A program made the translations under genes and the position numbers. The notes under the pieces are model-generated. The model was not told the DNA's origin. It searched no databases and was given only the letters and a program-made list of their open reading frames with translations. 64,000 nt of DNA, from NCBI RefSeq assembly GCF_024749285.1, contig NZ_CP087196.1, positions 3,534,001-3,598,000 on the forward strand, written 5' to 3'. Positions 1 through 10,371 of the stretch are shown piece by piece (within the stretch, counting starts at the first letter, position 1; each line of letters begins with the position of its first letter). This DNA comes from Pseudomonas sp. B21-015 (lineage in GTDB: Bacteria > Pseudomonadota > Gammaproteobacteria > Pseudomonadales > Pseudomonadaceae).

Positions 1-1
1 C

Positions 2-1033
2 TTTCTCGTGGCCTGCCGGCAGGACCCGGTGCTGCGCCAGGTGAAAATGATTGCGGAAGCGTGGGATTGTGGCCCCGGTGGCTATCAAGTCGGCAACTTT
101 CCGCCGGGTTGGGTTGAGTGGAATGACAAATTCCGCGACACCGTGCGCGCGTTCTGGAAAGGCGACGACGGCCAACTCGCCGACTTCGCCAGCCGCATGA
201 CCGCGTCCGGTGAGATGTTCAACCAGCGTGGCCGTCGACCGTATGCCTCGGTGAACTTCGTCACCGCCCACGACGGTTTCACCCTGAACGACCTGGTGTC
301 GTACAACGACAAACACAACGAAGCCAACGACGAGAACAATCAGGACGGCAGCAACAACAACCTGTCCTGGAACCATGGCGTCGAAGGTCCGACCGACGAT
401 CCCGAGATCAATGAACTGCGCCAGCGCCAGATGCGCAATTTCTTTGCCACGCTGCTGCTGTCCCAGGGCACGCCGATGCTGGTAGCCGGCGACGAATTCG
501 CCCGCACCCAGGAAGGCAACAACAATGCTTATTGCCAGGACAGCGAAATCGGTTGGGTCAATTGGGACCTGAGCGAAGACGGCAAGGCTCTGCTCAAGTT
601 CGTCAAACGCCTGATCAAATTGCGCCTGGCCTATCCGATCCTGCGGCGCGGGCGCTTCCTGGTGGGCAATTACAACGAAGACATCGGCGTCAAGGACGTG
701 ACCTGGCTGGCCCCGGACGGCAGCGAAATGTCCAACGAGCAATGGGAGGAAGGCCACGGTCGCTGCCTGGGCATGCTGCTCGATGGCCGCGCCCAGGAAA
801 CCGGCATTCGCCGCAAGGGTGCCGACGCGACCCTGCTGCTGGTGGTCAACGCCCACCATGACATCGTCAATTTCCTGCTGCCGGAAGTGCCTGACGGCGG
901 TTTCTGGACCTGCATGATCGATACCAATCAACCGTCGATTCGAGGCCAGGAACACTTCGAATTCGGTCGCCAATACTCGGTCACCGGCCGTTCGCTGCTG
1001 CTGTTCGAATTGCAGCATGAGGAAGAAGAGTGA
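2..1033 (+). CDS. glgX: Glycogen debranching enzyme GlgX, C-terminal part (5' end outside window)
   Basis: The reading frame is already open at the left edge, so the N-terminus and the catalytic nucleophile lie upstream. What remains is the second half of a GH13 debranching enzyme, which hydrolyses alpha-1,6 branches of glycogen in the cytoplasm. Visible GH13 landmarks are IAEAWDCG (the Glu of the acid/base region), VTAHDGFTL (the transition-state Asp) and the GlgX-like stretch LVAGDEFARTQEGNNNAYCQD. The C-terminus is the usual beta-sandwich. It fits with the glgE/treS/glgB genes a few kb away as the branch-removing step of alpha-glucan turnover. A REPIN follows the stop codon. Confidence 0.95.
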   Translation, partial: FLVACRQDPVLRQVKMIAEAWDCGPGGYQVGNFPPGWVEWNDKFRDTVRAFWKGDDGQLADFASRMTASGEMFNQRGRRPYASVNFVTAHDGFTLNDLVSYNDKHNEANDENNQDGSNNNLSWNHGVEGPTDDPEINELRQRQMRNFFATLLLSQGTPMLVAGDEFARTQEGNNNAYCQDSEIGWVNWDLSEDGKALLKFVKRLIKLRLAYPILRRGRFLVGNYNEDIGVKDVTWLAPDGSEMSNEQWEEGHGRCLGMLLDGRAQETGIRRKGADATLLLVVNAHHDIVNFLLPEVPDGGFWTCMIDTNQPSIRGQEHFEFGRQYSVTGRSLLLFELQHEEEE

Positions 1034-1045
1034 AAACGAGGCAAT

Positions 1046-1140
1046 CCCTGTGGGAGCGAGCCTGCTCGCGAAGGCGATGGCACATGCAGCATTGATGTGA
1101 CTGACAGACCGCTATCGCGAGCAGGCTCGCTCCCACAGGG
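1046..1140. repeat. REPIN (REP doublet), GAGCCTGCTCGC head
   Basis: Two inverted REP units, CCCTGTGGGAGCGAGCCTGC at the left and its near-exact reverse complement at the right, flank a roughly 40-bp spacer. It sits just after glgX and could fold into a large hairpin at the mRNA 3' end. Confidence 0.9.
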
Positions 1141-1368
1141 TTTTGCTGATTTTTTGCGAACCCCGACACAGCCAGGGTTAAAAAAACCGCATCAGACCAA
1201 AGGCTGGGGCGACGAATAGCGTTTCATGGGCAATACTCTGCCCGCGGCAATCCAGGGTTCGGAGCGCTGCACATTGCTATCTACCCCGCCTTCACGGGTT
1301 TGCCAGGCTTGCTCCCCCGCAAGCATTGCGCATGACTGAGGGCAAGACTGAACAAGGACGTAGCGCCT

Positions 1369-2127
1369 ATGAAAACAGTTTCCATCAGCGAAAACAGCTT
1401 GCCCGCGCAGATCTGGAACAGCGCCGCGCAACTGGACAACATTCCCGTCATCAACACCGAAACGCTGGTCCCGGCCGGCGCCCGCGCGGTGGTGATCGCC
1501 CCGCATCCCGGCGATGAAGTGGTGACCTGCGGTGGCCTGCTGCAACTGCTGTGCGTCCTCGGTCATCCCCTGCAATTGATCTCGATCACCGACGGTAGCG
1601 CCAGCCATCCAGGCTCGCGACAGTGGTCGGAAAAACGCCTGAGCGTGTTCCGCCCCCAGGAAAGCGTCGAAGCCTTGCGCCGGCTCGGGTTGCCGATGCA
1701 CAGCCTGAAGTGGATTCGCGGCGGCTTCACCGACAATGCGCTGGCCGAGCGGGAGTCAGAGTTGACCCAATTCATCGTCCGCTACCTGCGCCCCGGCGAT
1801 GTGGTGTTCAGCACCTGGCGCGAAGACGGCAATGTTGACCACGACGCTGTCGGCCGGGCCAGCGCCCGGGCTGCGGCCCTGGTCGGTGCGACGCTCAACG
1901 AAGTACCGGTCTGGGCCTGGCACTGGCCGATGCGCGATCACGGGCTGATCCCCTGGCATCGCGCGCGCAAGGTGCGCCTCGACACCTGGACCGTCGCGCG
2001 CAAAAGCCACGCCACCTACGCCTACGCCAGCCAACTCGACGGCGAACCGGCGATCGGCATCGCCCCGATGTTGCCCCGGGTGATTCTGGAGCGCATGCGG
2101 TTGCCGTATGAAATCGTGTTTGTCTGA
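1369..2127 (+). CDS. PIG-L (LmbE-like) family deacetylase, HPGDE variant
   Basis: A 252-residue protein with the Rossmann-like start of PIG-L/LmbE zinc N-deacetylases (residues 42-70, VIAPHPGDEVVTCGG). The family signature is HPDDE. Here residue 48 is Gly instead of the first Asp, which in studied members (for example MshB) is the catalytic base. The zinc ligands His46 and Asp49 are kept, and a third His is available in the later NVDHDAVG motif. The substrate is unknown; family members remove acetyl groups from GlcNAc-type sugars. The gene is followed by an EEP-family gene, a pairing seen in other Pseudomonas stress loci. It may be a variant enzyme or a non-catalytic relative. Confidence 0.85.
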   Translation: MKTVSISENSLPAQIWNSAAQLDNIPVINTETLVPAGARAVVIAPHPGDEVVTCGGLLQLLCVLGHPLQLISITDGSASHPGSRQWSEKRLSVFRPQESVEALRRLGLPMHSLKWIRGGFTDNALAERESELTQFIVRYLRPGDVVFSTWREDGNVDHDAVGRASARAAALVGATLNEVPVWAWHWPMRDHGLIPWHRARKVRLDTWTVARKSHATYAYASQLDGEPAIGIAPMLPRVILERMRLPYEIVFV

Positions 2128-2145
2128 ATGACTCGAAGATTTTTC

Positions 2146-2242
2146 TTGTGGCGAGGGAGCTTGCTCCCGCCGGGCTGCGAAGCGGCCCCAAAATCATTGC
2201 GACTGTTGCGCAGCCGAACGGGAGCAAGCTCCCTCACCACAA
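2146..2242. repeat. REPIN, GTGGCGAGGGAGCTTGCTCCC type
   Basis: Inverted pair TTGTGGCGAGGGAGCTTGCT ... GGGAGCAAGCTCCCTCACCA with an inner imperfect stem (GGCTGCGAAGC / GCGCAGCC). It fills the gap between the PIG-L and EEP genes. Confidence 0.88.
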
Positions 2243-2327
2243 AAGCACCCTTGCCACAAATCACGCTGAGCTGCTCGCCCACGCATCAGTCGCATAGATA
2301 CAGCAGCCCTGATTCAGAGGAGTGAAC

Positions 2328-3128
2328 GTGACCAGCGATGCCGAACGCCAAGCCGTCGAATCAGTGCCATCGAACACGCCCCCGGCGATTCATCGACTCA
2401 GAGTGCTGACGGTCAACACTCACAAGGGCTTCACCGCCCTCAACCGACGCTTCATCCTCCCGGAATTGCGTGAAGCGGTACGCAGTACGTCGGCGGACCT
2501 GGTGTTTCTACAGGAAGTGGTCGGTGAGCACGACCGGCATTCCTCCCGTTACAACGACTGGCCACCAACCTCGCAATACGAGTTCCTGGCCGACAGCATG
2601 TGGAGCGATTTCGCGTACGGTCGCAACGCGGTCTATCCCAACGGCCACCACGGCAATGCCCTGCTGTCGAAATACCCGATACGCGAATTTCGTAACCTCG
2701 ATGTCTCGATCACTGGCCCCGAGCGGCGCGGGTTGCTGCACTGTGTGCTGGATGTGCCGGGCCATGCCGAGGTGCATGCCATTTGCGTGCACCTGAGCCT
2801 GCTGGAAAGCCATCGACAACTCCAGCTCCAGTTGCTCTGCCTGTTGCTCGAATCGTTGCCTGACGATGCTCCGGTGATCATTGCCGGCGACTTCAACGAC
2901 TGGCAGTTACAAGGCAACGCCGCCCTCGCCCGACGCGACTACCTGCATGAAGCCTTCGAACGCCACCATGGCCGGCCGGCGAAAACTTACCCGGCGCGGT
3001 TTCCCCTGCTGCGCCTGGACCGGATCTACCTGCGCAATGCCAGTAGTCATGAGCCGCGCATACTCGGCTACAAGCCCTGGACGCACCTGTCGGATCACTT
3101 GCCGCTGGCGGTGGAGGTGCGCCTGTAA
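2328..3128 (+). CDS. Endonuclease/exonuclease/phosphatase (EEP) family protein
   Basis: An EEP-fold hydrolase of about 266 residues. The expected metal and catalytic motifs are in order: LTVNTHKGF (Asn), FLQEV (Glu), GDFNDW (Asp-x-Asn) and the C-terminal LSDHLPL (Ser-Asp-His). These define the Mg-dependent phosphodiesterase/nuclease superfamily. The closest well-known type is E. coli YbhP, next to cardiolipin synthase ClsB, but no cls gene follows here. Start choice: GAGGAG at 2317-2322 is ideally spaced for GTG at 2328, better than the in-frame GTG at 2322, which overlaps the ribosome site. The natural substrate (nucleic acid, phospholipid or inositol phosphate) cannot be told from sequence. 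Confidence 0.88.
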   Translation: MTSDAERQAVESVPSNTPPAIHRLRVLTVNTHKGFTALNRRFILPELREAVRSTSADLVFLQEVVGEHDRHSSRYNDWPPTSQYEFLADSMWSDFAYGRNAVYPNGHHGNALLSKYPIREFRNLDVSITGPERRGLLHCVLDVPGHAEVHAICVHLSLLESHRQLQLQLLCLLLESLPDDAPVIIAGDFNDWQLQGNAALARRDYLHEAFERHHGRPAKTYPARFPLLRLDRIYLRNASSHEPRILGYKPWTHLSDHLPLAVEVRL

Positions 3129-3426
3129 CACCGTCAAGCGACAGGCGCCAGGAATTGCCGCGCCCAACAGAAAAAATGACCGTAATAACGTGCCGGACTT
3201 GCTCATGAATTTTGCACGGGTGATCCGTCGCGCAACCGATAGCCCACTACCTAACACGTCTGGAGCGCACCTTTCAGAATGATTTTTCGCACAAACAACA
3301 ACTTAGATCTGCGCCAAAAATCAGTCACTTACAGAACCAAAATTAGCAATACCACTTATCGGCCATTTTCTTGACGTGACGCCATCGGTCTTCTTAGCTA
3401 GTCCTTACTACCCCCGGAAATCCATC
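3129..3426. other. AT-rich intergenic region, probable promoter
   Basis: About 300 bp without a gene. Base composition drops clearly around 3270-3375, with runs such as ATTTTTCGC and CCAAAATTAGC. This is where a promoter for the downstream beta-barrel gene would be expected. I could not assign a specific sigma-factor box. Confidence 0.4.
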
Positions 3427-3555
3427 AGGGGCAAGCCTCCAGACACCCGTAAAAACGGGCGGGTCGGACCTTGCCTCAATCCATTCGGTCGCCCCTCATT
3501 CGGGGTAGGAGAGACGCCACAGCGAGATACGCATGCGATTGCAAGGCAGACCCCC
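3427..3555 (+). promoter_or_regulatory. Possible structured 5' leader of the beta-barrel gene
   Basis: The 130 bases before the ATG contain nested complementary segments. GGCAAG (3430-3435) can pair with CTTGCC (3470-3475), enclosing CCCGT-AAAA-ACGGG (3446-3459). A second hairpin CCCC-TCATTC-GGGG lies at 3492-3505. The arrangement suggests a folded RNA leader. It does not match a riboswitch class I can name. Confidence 0.3.
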
Positions 3556-4602
3556 ATGAGAACTTCATTCACCCCACAAGAGATAAAAATTACTTTTTGC
3601 GTTGTCTCGGGTTCATTCCTGCTGTGCTCATCCATGGAGGTGCGAGCATCGCCCGCCGAGGATGAAACAACCCTCTGGTACAACCAGGAACCGCCGACAC
3701 TCACCTTGCCCTTCGGCTTCGCCACCTATCCCGACCGTTTACACAACTCACGCCTGACGATCGAAGACACTGCGCCTTCGGCCTGGGACTACGTCTATGG
3801 GGCGACATCGCGGCAGGCCCAAACCGATTATCTGGCCCAGGGCACAATTCCCGGCGCCAGCGAACTCAAAGGCCCGGCGCTCCTGACCGTGCAAAGCGCC
3901 AGCGGCAATACCCAACGGGTCGGACTGATCGGCGGCACCGCTCAATTCCAGGGCAACGACAACGGCCTGCTGACCAGCCGCGCCCTCGCCGACCCCGGTA
4001 ATGACACGCTCAACCTTCAAGGCCAAAGCCTTGGTGCCTATTGGAGCTTGACCGGGCCGCAAGGCTGGCACGTAGATTTGTCGGCCAGCGGTGGCCGGGT
4101 CAGCGGTTACAGCCGCAACGACCAGGGCGCGCGGCAAGCCGCCGAGGGCAGCGCGGTGACATTGTCGGTGGAAGGGGGCTTCCCCATCGGCCTGAGCGAT
4201 AACTGGGTGGTCGAACCCCAGGCGCAGTTGATCAATCAACGCATCACGCTGGATACGCCGTACGCCGGCTCCGGCAACGCCTCGTCCAGCGACGTGAACG
4301 CCTGGAGCGGACGGGTCGGGGCACGCTTGAAAGGCACTTACGATATCAACGGCCTGCCGGTCGAACCCTATGTGCGGACCAACCTGTGGCACACGGTGTA
4401 CACCGGCAACACCGTCAGCCTGGATCAGGTCGACAAAATCAGCAGCAGCCGCAGCTCCTCGTCGGTGGACGTGGGTCTGGGGCTGGTGGCCAGAGTGACA
4501 CCTTTGGTCAGCCTGTATGTCAGCGCCGATTACAGCAGCAATGTGGATGACAATGATTTGAACGGGTTGATTGGCAGCCTGGGTGTGCGGATGCGGTGGT
4601 GA
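3556..4602 (+). CDS. Outer-membrane beta-barrel (autotransporter-type C-terminal domain) protein
   Basis: A 348-residue exported protein starting MRTSFTPQEIK. I chose this ATG because it gives a signal peptide (hydrophobic FCVVSGSFLLCSS, cleavage around VRA-SPAE); an in-frame extension to 3376 would bury it. Residues 30-110 are a short N-terminal region without the long passenger of classical autotransporters. The remainder has the alternating Gly/aromatic strands of an autotransporter beta-barrel (QGWHVDLSASGGRVSGYSR, VEPYVRTNLWHT) and ends in GVRMRW, with the terminal aromatic residue typical of BAM substrates. Function unknown. It could be a transporter domain or a stand-alone porin-like protein. 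Confidence 0.75.
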   Translation: MRTSFTPQEIKITFCVVSGSFLLCSSMEVRASPAEDETTLWYNQEPPTLTLPFGFATYPDRLHNSRLTIEDTAPSAWDYVYGATSRQAQTDYLAQGTIPGASELKGPALLTVQSASGNTQRVGLIGGTAQFQGNDNGLLTSRALADPGNDTLNLQGQSLGAYWSLTGPQGWHVDLSASGGRVSGYSRNDQGARQAAEGSAVTLSVEGGFPIGLSDNWVVEPQAQLINQRITLDTPYAGSGNASSSDVNAWSGRVGARLKGTYDINGLPVEPYVRTNLWHTVYTGNTVSLDQVDKISSSRSSSSVDVGLGLVARVTPLVSLYVSADYSSNVDDNDLNGLIGSLGVRMRW

Positions 4603-4641
4603 GAGTATGCCTTCAAGACGTGCTTTGTTCGGACCGGCCTC

Positions 4642-4707
4642 TTCGCGAGCAGGCTCGCTCCCACATTTGAAATGCATTCCTCTGTGGGAGCGAGCCTGCT
4701 CGCGATA
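4642..4707. repeat. REPIN, short spacer
   Basis: TTCGCGAGCAGGCTCGCTCC and its inverse GGAGCGAGCCTGCTCGCGA face each other with about 25 bp between. It lies between the convergent ends of the beta-barrel gene and glgB and may serve as a 3' structure for both transcripts. Confidence 0.88.
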
Positions 4708-4726
4708 GGAGCGACGCGGTGTTAAA

Positions 4727-6958
4727 TCAACCCTCCGGCCGCAGGATCAACACCGCCAACGGCGGCAAATTCAACACCAGCGAAAGGGCCTGCCCATGGC
4801 TCGGCTCTTCCTCGGTGAACACCCCGCCACCGTTTCCATAATTGGACCCGGCATAAGTGTCGGCATCGCTGTTGATCAACTCGACCCAGCGCCCGGCAAA
4901 CGGCGCGCCGATGCGGTAGGACTGACGCGGCACCGGAGTGAAGTTGGCCACCACCAACACCGGCCTGCCCTCCTTGCTCCAGCGCAGCCAGGCGTAGACG
5001 CTGTTGATCGCATCGTCGCCGATCAACCACTGGAAGCCTTGCGGGGCATCGTCCTGATCGTGCAGCGCCGGCTCTTCGCGATACAGCCGGTTCAGGTCAC
5101 CGACCAGTTTGCGCACCCCCTGGTGTTCCGGGTATTGCAGTAAATACCAGTCCAGTTGCTGATCGTGATTCCACTCACGCCACTGGCCGAATTCGCAGCC
5201 CATGAACAACAGTTTCTTGCCAGGATGCGTCCACATGAAACTCAGATAAGCCCGCAGGTTGGCAAACTTCTGCCAGCGATCGCCGGGCATCTTGTCGATC
5301 AGCGAGTGCTTGCCGTGAACCACTTCGTCATGGGAAATCGGCAGGATGAAACGCTCGGACCAGGCATACACCAGGCCGAAACTCAGCTCGTTGTGATGAT
5401 GGGCGCGGTATACCGGATCTTGCTGAATGTAATGCAGCGAATCGTGCATCCAGCCCATGTTCCACTTATAGGCAAAACCCAGTCCGCCCTGTTGCGTGCT
5501 CTGGCTGACACCCGGCCACGCGGTGGACTCTTCGGCAATCACCAGCGCGCCCGGTGCTTCCAGGGCCACTACATCGTTGAGATGGCGGACGAAATCGATG
5601 GCTTCCAGGTTTTCCCGACCGCCGTGACGGTTGGGCACCCACTCGCCGGCCTTGCGCGAGTAATCGCGGTACAGCATCGACGCCACCGCGTCGACCCGCA
5701 GGCCATCGACGTGGAAGTGCTTGAGCCAGTGCAACGCCGACGCCAGCATATAACCGTGCACCTCGGTGCGGCCCAGGTTGTAGATCAGCGTGTCCCAGTC
5801 CTGGTGAAAACCCTCCATCGGGTTGCCGTACTCATACAACGCAGTGCCGTCGAACTGTGCAAGGCCGTGGGTATCGGTGGGGAAATGCGCCGGCACCCAA
5901 TCGAGGATCACGCCGATCTCGGCCTGGTGACAGGCGTTGACGAAGGCAGCGAACTCATCCGGCGAGCCGTAACGGGCGCTCGGGGCGAATTGCGACAGCA
6001 GTTGATAACCCCATGAGCCACCGAACGGATGTTCCATGATCGGCATCAGCTCGATGTGGGTAAAACCCAGCTCCTTCACATAAGGAATCAGCCGCTCGGC
6101 CAACTCGGGCCAGGTGTACTGACGGGCGACTTCGCCCAGGTCATCCAGCTCGCATTGCCAGGAACCGGCGTGCAACTCGTAGATCGACAACGGTGCGCTG
6201 GTTCGCTGACGCTCGCCCCGTGACTGCATCCAGGCCTGGTCCCGCCAGTCGACTTTCAGCGGTGAGGCGACTTTCGACGCGGTGTCCGGCGGCAGCGTGG
6301 TGGCGAGGGCCATCGGATCGGCCTTGAGCGGCAGAATGCCGTGAGTACCGAGGATTTCGTATTTGTAGGCCTCCCCCGCTTGCAGGCGCGGGATGAACAG
6401 TTCCCAGACACCGGTAGGATGGCGCAGCCGCATCGGGTGCCGGCGACCGTCCCAGTTGTTGAAGTCACCAACCACCGACACCCGTTTGGCGTTCGGCGCC
6501 CATACGGAGAACCGCACGCCATCCACTCCATCGACCGTCTTCATCTGCGCGCCAAGGCAACCACTCAGATCACGGTGATTACCCTCGGCGAACAGGTACA
6601 AGTCCATCTCGCCGAGCAACGGGCCGAAGCTGTAAGGATCTTCTGACGTTTGTTCGCCGCCGGCCCAACGGGTACGCAGCAGATAAGGTTGCGCCCGATC
6701 GAAGTGGCCGACAAACAGCCCCGGTGTCTGGATCGCCTCAAGATGGCCGAGCTCTTCCCCGGAGTCCTTGGCCAACACCTGCACGCTTAACGCGTCCGGC
6801 AGATAAGCGCGAATGAATTGCCCGCCATCGCCATCGCCATGGGGGCCGAGTATTGCAAAAGGATCGTGATGTTCGGCACGCACCAGTGCGTCGATGTCCC
6901 GCGCCCTGGGCAACATTGCCTCTTTAGCGTGACCCTGTTCCTTGTTCGAGAAACTCAT
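4727..6958 (-). CDS. glgB: 1,4-alpha-glucan branching enzyme GlgB
   Basis: 743 residues, the normal length for GlgB. It cuts an alpha-1,4 chain and rejoins it as an alpha-1,6 branch. The N-terminal beta-sandwich/CBM48 part includes [18 protein letters not shown]. The GH13 barrel follows with all active-site motifs: [22 protein letters not shown] (nucleophile Asp), [12 protein letters not shown] (acid/base Glu) and SHDEVVHGK. The start lies 2 nt beyond the treS stop codon, and its GGAGAG ribosome site overlaps the last codons of treS, so translation is probably coupled. It acts after GlgE in the maltose-1-phosphate route. Confidence 0.97.
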   Translation of the reverse strand: MSFSNKEQGHAKEAMLPRARDIDALVRAEHHDPFAILGPHGDGDGGQFIRAYLPDALSVQVLAKDSGEELGHLEAIQTPGLFVGHFDRAQPYLLRTRWAGGEQTSEDPYSFGPLLGEMDLYLFAEGNHRDLSGCLGAQMKTVDGVDGVRFSVWAPNAKRVSVVGDFNNWDGRRHPMRLRHPTGVWELFIPRLQAGEAYKYEILGTHGILPLKADPMALATTLPPDTASKVASPLKVDWRDQAWMQSRGERQRTSAPLSIYELHAGSWQCELDDLGEVARQYTWPELAERLIPYVKELGFTHIELMPIMEHPFGGSWGYQLLSQFAPSARYGSPDEFAAFVNACHQAEIGVILDWVPAHFPTDTHGLAQFDGTALYEYGNPMEGFHQDWDTLIYNLGRTEVHGYMLASALHWLKHFHVDGLRVDAVASMLYRDYSRKAGEWVPNRHGGRENLEAIDFVRHLNDVVALEAPGALVIAEESTAWPGVSQSTQQGGLGFAYKWNMGWMHDSLHYIQQDPVYRAHHHNELSFGLVYAWSERFILPISHDEVVHGKHSLIDKMPGDRWQKFANLRAYLSFMWTHPGKKLLFMGCEFGQWREWNHDQQLDWYLLQYPEHQGVRKLVGDLNRLYREEPALHDQDDAPQGFQWLIGDDAINSVYAWLRWSKEGRPVLVVANFTPVPRQSYRIGAPFAGRWVELINSDADTYAGSNYGNGGGVFTEEEPSHGQALSLVLNLPPLAVLILRPEG

Positions 6959-6960
6959 GA

Positions 6961-9900
6961 CTACTCTCCACCAAGATCGGAAAAGGGTTTAAGCCCACTC
7001 AATAGTCCATATAAACCGTGCAACGGCACGGGCAGCCAAGTGGGGCGATTTTCAGCCTCATAGGCCACCTCATACGCCGCCTTCTCCAGACCGAACAACG
7101 CCAGCGCAGCGTCCTCGCCTTCAGGATCTTGCCATGCATGAGCAAGACTAGCTGCCGCCAGCCGATAAGCGTCGACAAATGATTGTCGCGCCTCTTTCAA
7201 ATAACGCTCGGCGACGCGTTGACGCGCCATCCGGGCGTCGGGGGTGTTGTCGACATTCTGCACATTGATCATCATCGCCGCGGCGTAATCGAAGGAGCGC
7301 AACACGCCGCTGACATCTTTATAAGGGCTGTGTTTGCCCCGGCGTTCATGCAGCGGTCGCGCCGGTTCACCCTCAAAATCGATCAGGTAGGCATCACCCT
7401 TGATCACCAGCACCTGCCCCAAATGCAAGTCGCCATGGACGCGAATGCGCAATCCGCCAGCCGCCTTTTTCCCCAGTTCCTGAACATGACTGAGGATGGC
7501 TTTTTTGTTATCCAGCAATCGACCGACCAATGCCTGGTCCACCGCGTTCAGTTCGGTTTGATGCTGCTTGAGCAACTTCAGCGCGTGCTCCAATTGCGCC
7601 GTCACATCCTTGGCCGAGGCCAGGGCATCTTTCTGGGTAGTGACCTGTGGCGCAAAATCCGGGTCGGCACTCGGGGCCGCCAACACCTGATGCATTTCCC
7701 CCAGGCGCTGGCCAAGCATGCCGGCGAAATCCTTCAGTTCGCCGAGGGCGTTGTAGTGCTGCTCCTGCTCGGACACGGCATTGGCGAGTTCGTCGCGAAG
7801 CGCCCGTTCGAGGTTGTTCTGCGTCCATTCCCACGCATCGCCCTGATTACTCAAATAGCCTTGGGCAATCATCAACAGCGTGTCCTCGCCCGCCGCATCG
7901 CGACGTATCACCGCCCCCAGCAGCGGCGAAATATTGGCAAAACCGGCGTGGGTCAGGTAGGCGCTCATTTCCAGTTCCGGGTGCACGCCTGACGCGACCT
8001 TGCGGATCAGTTTCAGCACCAGACTGCCGCCGATCACCACCGAACTGTTGGATTGCTCGGCGGACAGGTAACGCACCTGCGACTCGGCGCTCAGGCCCAG
8101 TCTGGCCAACTCTTCGGTAGGTTCGAAACGGATCTCGCCGCCATCAGACGGCAACACCGTGCCGGCCTGCATGCCCTGCAACACCGCATGAACAAAGCTG
8201 TCGAGGCTGAAGGCGTCGGTGATCAAGCCGACCTGCCGACCGCGCCGGACCCTGGCCAGCGCCAATTGCTGCGGCAACGCCGCGCCGACCTGCTCCTCGG
8301 AGATAAAACCGAATGGCAACTGATAGCGGCTGGTCTGACCGCCGCTGGTGACGTCGATTTCACCCAACAACACCGGATGCTGCGGGTCGCCGAAGCGCAC
8401 GCCGTAGGCGAGGTTGACGCTATCAATGGTGCCGTCCTTGCCAGCGAACCAGCGACGGTTCTGCAACCAGTTCGGCAGAATGCTCTGCTCCAGCGTGTGG
8501 CGGGACGGCGCTTCGAGCAGCTCTTCCATGCGTTTCTTCAGCACCAGGGTGGTGAAGTCCGGCAGGCTTTGCGCTGGCTCCACGTGCCAACTCGGCATCT
8601 GGTTTTCCGCCGCAAGCCCGAACCAATAGAAGCCGTAAGGCGCCAGCGTCAGCAGGAAATTCAACTGGCCGATCGGCGGGAATGCATTGCCGCCGAGCAT
8701 CTCCACCGGAACCATGCCGACGTATGCCGACAGATCCAGTTCCGCCGCTTGCGCGCTGCGGGACACGTTGGCCACGCACAAAATAATCTCGTGTTTGCCG
8801 TCCGGACCGGTGAATTCGCGGGTATAAGCCAGAATCCGTCGATTGCTCGGCGAGAGCATCTTCAACGTCCCGCGACCGAAGGCCTTGGACTGCTTGCGCA
8901 CCGCGAGCATGCGCCGGGTCCAGTTCAACAATGAATGAGGGTCGCCGGCCTGGGTTTCGACGTTGACCGACAGGTAGCCGTATTGCGGGTCCATGATCGG
9001 CGGCAGCACCAGGCTGGCCGGGTCGGCGCGGGAGAACCCACCGTTACGGTCGATCGACCACTGCATCGGTGTGCGCACACCGTCGCGGTCGCCGAGGTAG
9101 ATGTTGTCGCCCATGCCGATTTCATCACCGTAATACAGGGTCGGCGTGCCGGGCATCGACAGCAGCAGGCTGTTGAGCAATTCCACGCGGCGACGATCGC
9201 GCTCCATCAACGGCGCCAGACGCCGGCGAATCCCCAGGTTGATCCGCGCCCGACGGTCGGCCGCGTAGTAATTCCACAGGTAATCGCGCTCCCGGTCGGT
9301 GACCATTTCCAGGGTCAGCTCATCGTGGTTGCGCAGGAAAATCGCCCACTGGCAGTTGGCGGGGATTTCCGGGGTCTGACGCAGAATGTCAGTGATCGGG
9401 AAGCGGTCTTCCTGGGCCAACGCCATGTACATGCGCGGCATCAACGGGAAGTGAAAGGCCATGTGGCATTCGTCGCCGTTCTGGCCGCTGGCATCGGTGT
9501 TGCCAAAGTACAGCTGAGTGTCTTCCGGCCACTGATTGGCCTCGGCCAGCAACATGCGGTCGGGATAGTTTGCGTCGATCTCGGCACGGATCTGCTTGAG
9601 GACATCGTGGGTCTCGGGGAGGTTTTCGTTGTGGGTGCCGTCGCGCTCGATCAGGTACGGGATCGCATCCAGGCGCAGACCGTCGATGCCCATGTCGAGC
9701 CAGTAACGCATCACCGACAGCACCGCTTTCATGACCTGCGGGTTGTCGAAGTTCAGGTCTGGCTGGTGGGAATAGAAACGGTGCCAGAAGTACTGACCGG
9801 CCACCGGGTCCCAGGTCCAGTTGGACTTTTCGGTGTCGAGAAAGATGATGCGGGTGCCGTCGTATTTCTGGTCGTCATCGGACCAGACGTAGAAGTCGCG

Positions 9901-10302
9901 GGCCGCCGAACCGGGCTTGGCCTTGCGCGCGCGCTGGAACCACGCGTGCTGGTCCGAGGTGTGGTTGATGACCAGTTCGGTAATCACCCGCAGACCGCGT
10001 TTGTGGGCCTCGGAAATGAAGCGTTTGGCATCGGCCATCGTGCCGTAGTCAGCGTGCACGCCACGGTATTCGGCGATGTCGTAGCCGTCGTCACGTCGTG
10101 GCGAGGGGTAGAACGGCAACAGCCAGATGGTGTTGACGCCCAGATCGGCGATGTAATCGAGTTTGGCGATAAGGCCGGGAAAGTCGCCGATCCCGTCATT
10201 GTTGGAGTCGAAAAAAGACTTAACGTGAACCTGGTAGATCACCGCATCCTTGTACCAGAGCGGGTCCTTGATGAAGGTGGCTGACCTGGGTTTCTTCGCC
10301 AT
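6961..10302 (-). CDS. treS: TreS-maltokinase fusion: maltose alpha-D-glucosyltransferase / maltokinase
   Basis: 1113 residues. Residues 1 to about 560 are GH13 trehalose synthase, which interconverts trehalose and maltose: [10 protein letters not shown] (nucleophile), [10 protein letters not shown] (Glu) and [12 protein letters not shown]. Residues from about 580 to the end are a maltokinase (Mak/Pep2) domain with an aminoglycoside-kinase-like active site, [15 protein letters not shown], followed by [12 protein letters not shown]. The kinase phosphorylates maltose to maltose-1-phosphate for GlgE. Fusion of the two activities is common in Pseudomonas. AGGAG precedes the ATG. It lies between glgE and glgB on the same strand, so substrate passes through three adjacent gene products. 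Confidence 0.96.
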   Translation of the reverse strand: MAKKPRSATFIKDPLWYKDAVIYQVHVKSFFDSNNDGIGDFPGLIAKLDYIADLGVNTIWLLPFYPSPRRDDGYDIAEYRGVHADYGTMADAKRFISEAHKRGLRVITELVINHTSDQHAWFQRARKAKPGSAARDFYVWSDDDQKYDGTRIIFLDTEKSNWTWDPVAGQYFWHRFYSHQPDLNFDNPQVMKAVLSVMRYWLDMGIDGLRLDAIPYLIERDGTHNENLPETHDVLKQIRAEIDANYPDRMLLAEANQWPEDTQLYFGNTDASGQNGDECHMAFHFPLMPRMYMALAQEDRFPITDILRQTPEIPANCQWAIFLRNHDELTLEMVTDRERDYLWNYYAADRRARINLGIRRRLAPLMERDRRRVELLNSLLLSMPGTPTLYYGDEIGMGDNIYLGDRDGVRTPMQWSIDRNGGFSRADPASLVLPPIMDPQYGYLSVNVETQAGDPHSLLNWTRRMLAVRKQSKAFGRGTLKMLSPSNRRILAYTREFTGPDGKHEIILCVANVSRSAQAAELDLSAYVGMVPVEMLGGNAFPPIGQLNFLLTLAPYGFYWFGLAAENQMPSWHVEPAQSLPDFTTLVLKKRMEELLEAPSRHTLEQSILPNWLQNRRWFAGKDGTIDSVNLAYGVRFGDPQHPVLLGEIDVTSGGQTSRYQLPFGFISEEQVGAALPQQLALARVRRGRQVGLITDAFSLDSFVHAVLQGMQAGTVLPSDGGEIRFEPTEELARLGLSAESQVRYLSAEQSNSSVVIGGSLVLKLIRKVASGVHPELEMSAYLTHAGFANISPLLGAVIRRDAAGEDTLLMIAQGYLSNQGDAWEWTQNNLERALRDELANAVSEQEQHYNALGELKDFAGMLGQRLGEMHQVLAAPSADPDFAPQVTTQKDALASAKDVTAQLEHALKLLKQHQTELNAVDQALVGRLLDNKKAILSHVQELGKKAAGGLRIRVHGDLHLGQVLVIKGDAYLIDFEGEPARPLHERRGKHSPYKDVSGVLRSFDYAAAMMINVQNVDNTPDARMARQRVAERYLKEARQSFVDAYRLAAASLAHAWQDPEGEDAALALFGLEKAAYEVAYEAENRPTWLPVPLHGLYGLLSGLKPFSDLGGE

Positions 10303-10340
10303 TTGAAACTCCTGTTAATACTAGAGAACGCCTTGGCCGA

Positions 10341-10371
10341 GATCGTTCCCACGCTCTGCGTGGGAACGATC
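10341..10371. repeat. Perfect 14-bp inverted repeat overlapping the glgE stop codon
   Basis: GATCGTTCCCACGC-TCT-GCGTGGGAACGATC. It has no U-tract, so it is unlikely to be a strong intrinsic terminator and may be a processing or stability hairpin within the glgE-treS transcript. A related copy is at 34080-34105. Confidence 0.85.

Noticed and set aside
3376..3555. Longer N-terminus for the beta-barrel protein starting at 3376
   Set aside because: It lies over the probable structured leader and would place 60 charged residues before an otherwise clear signal peptide.
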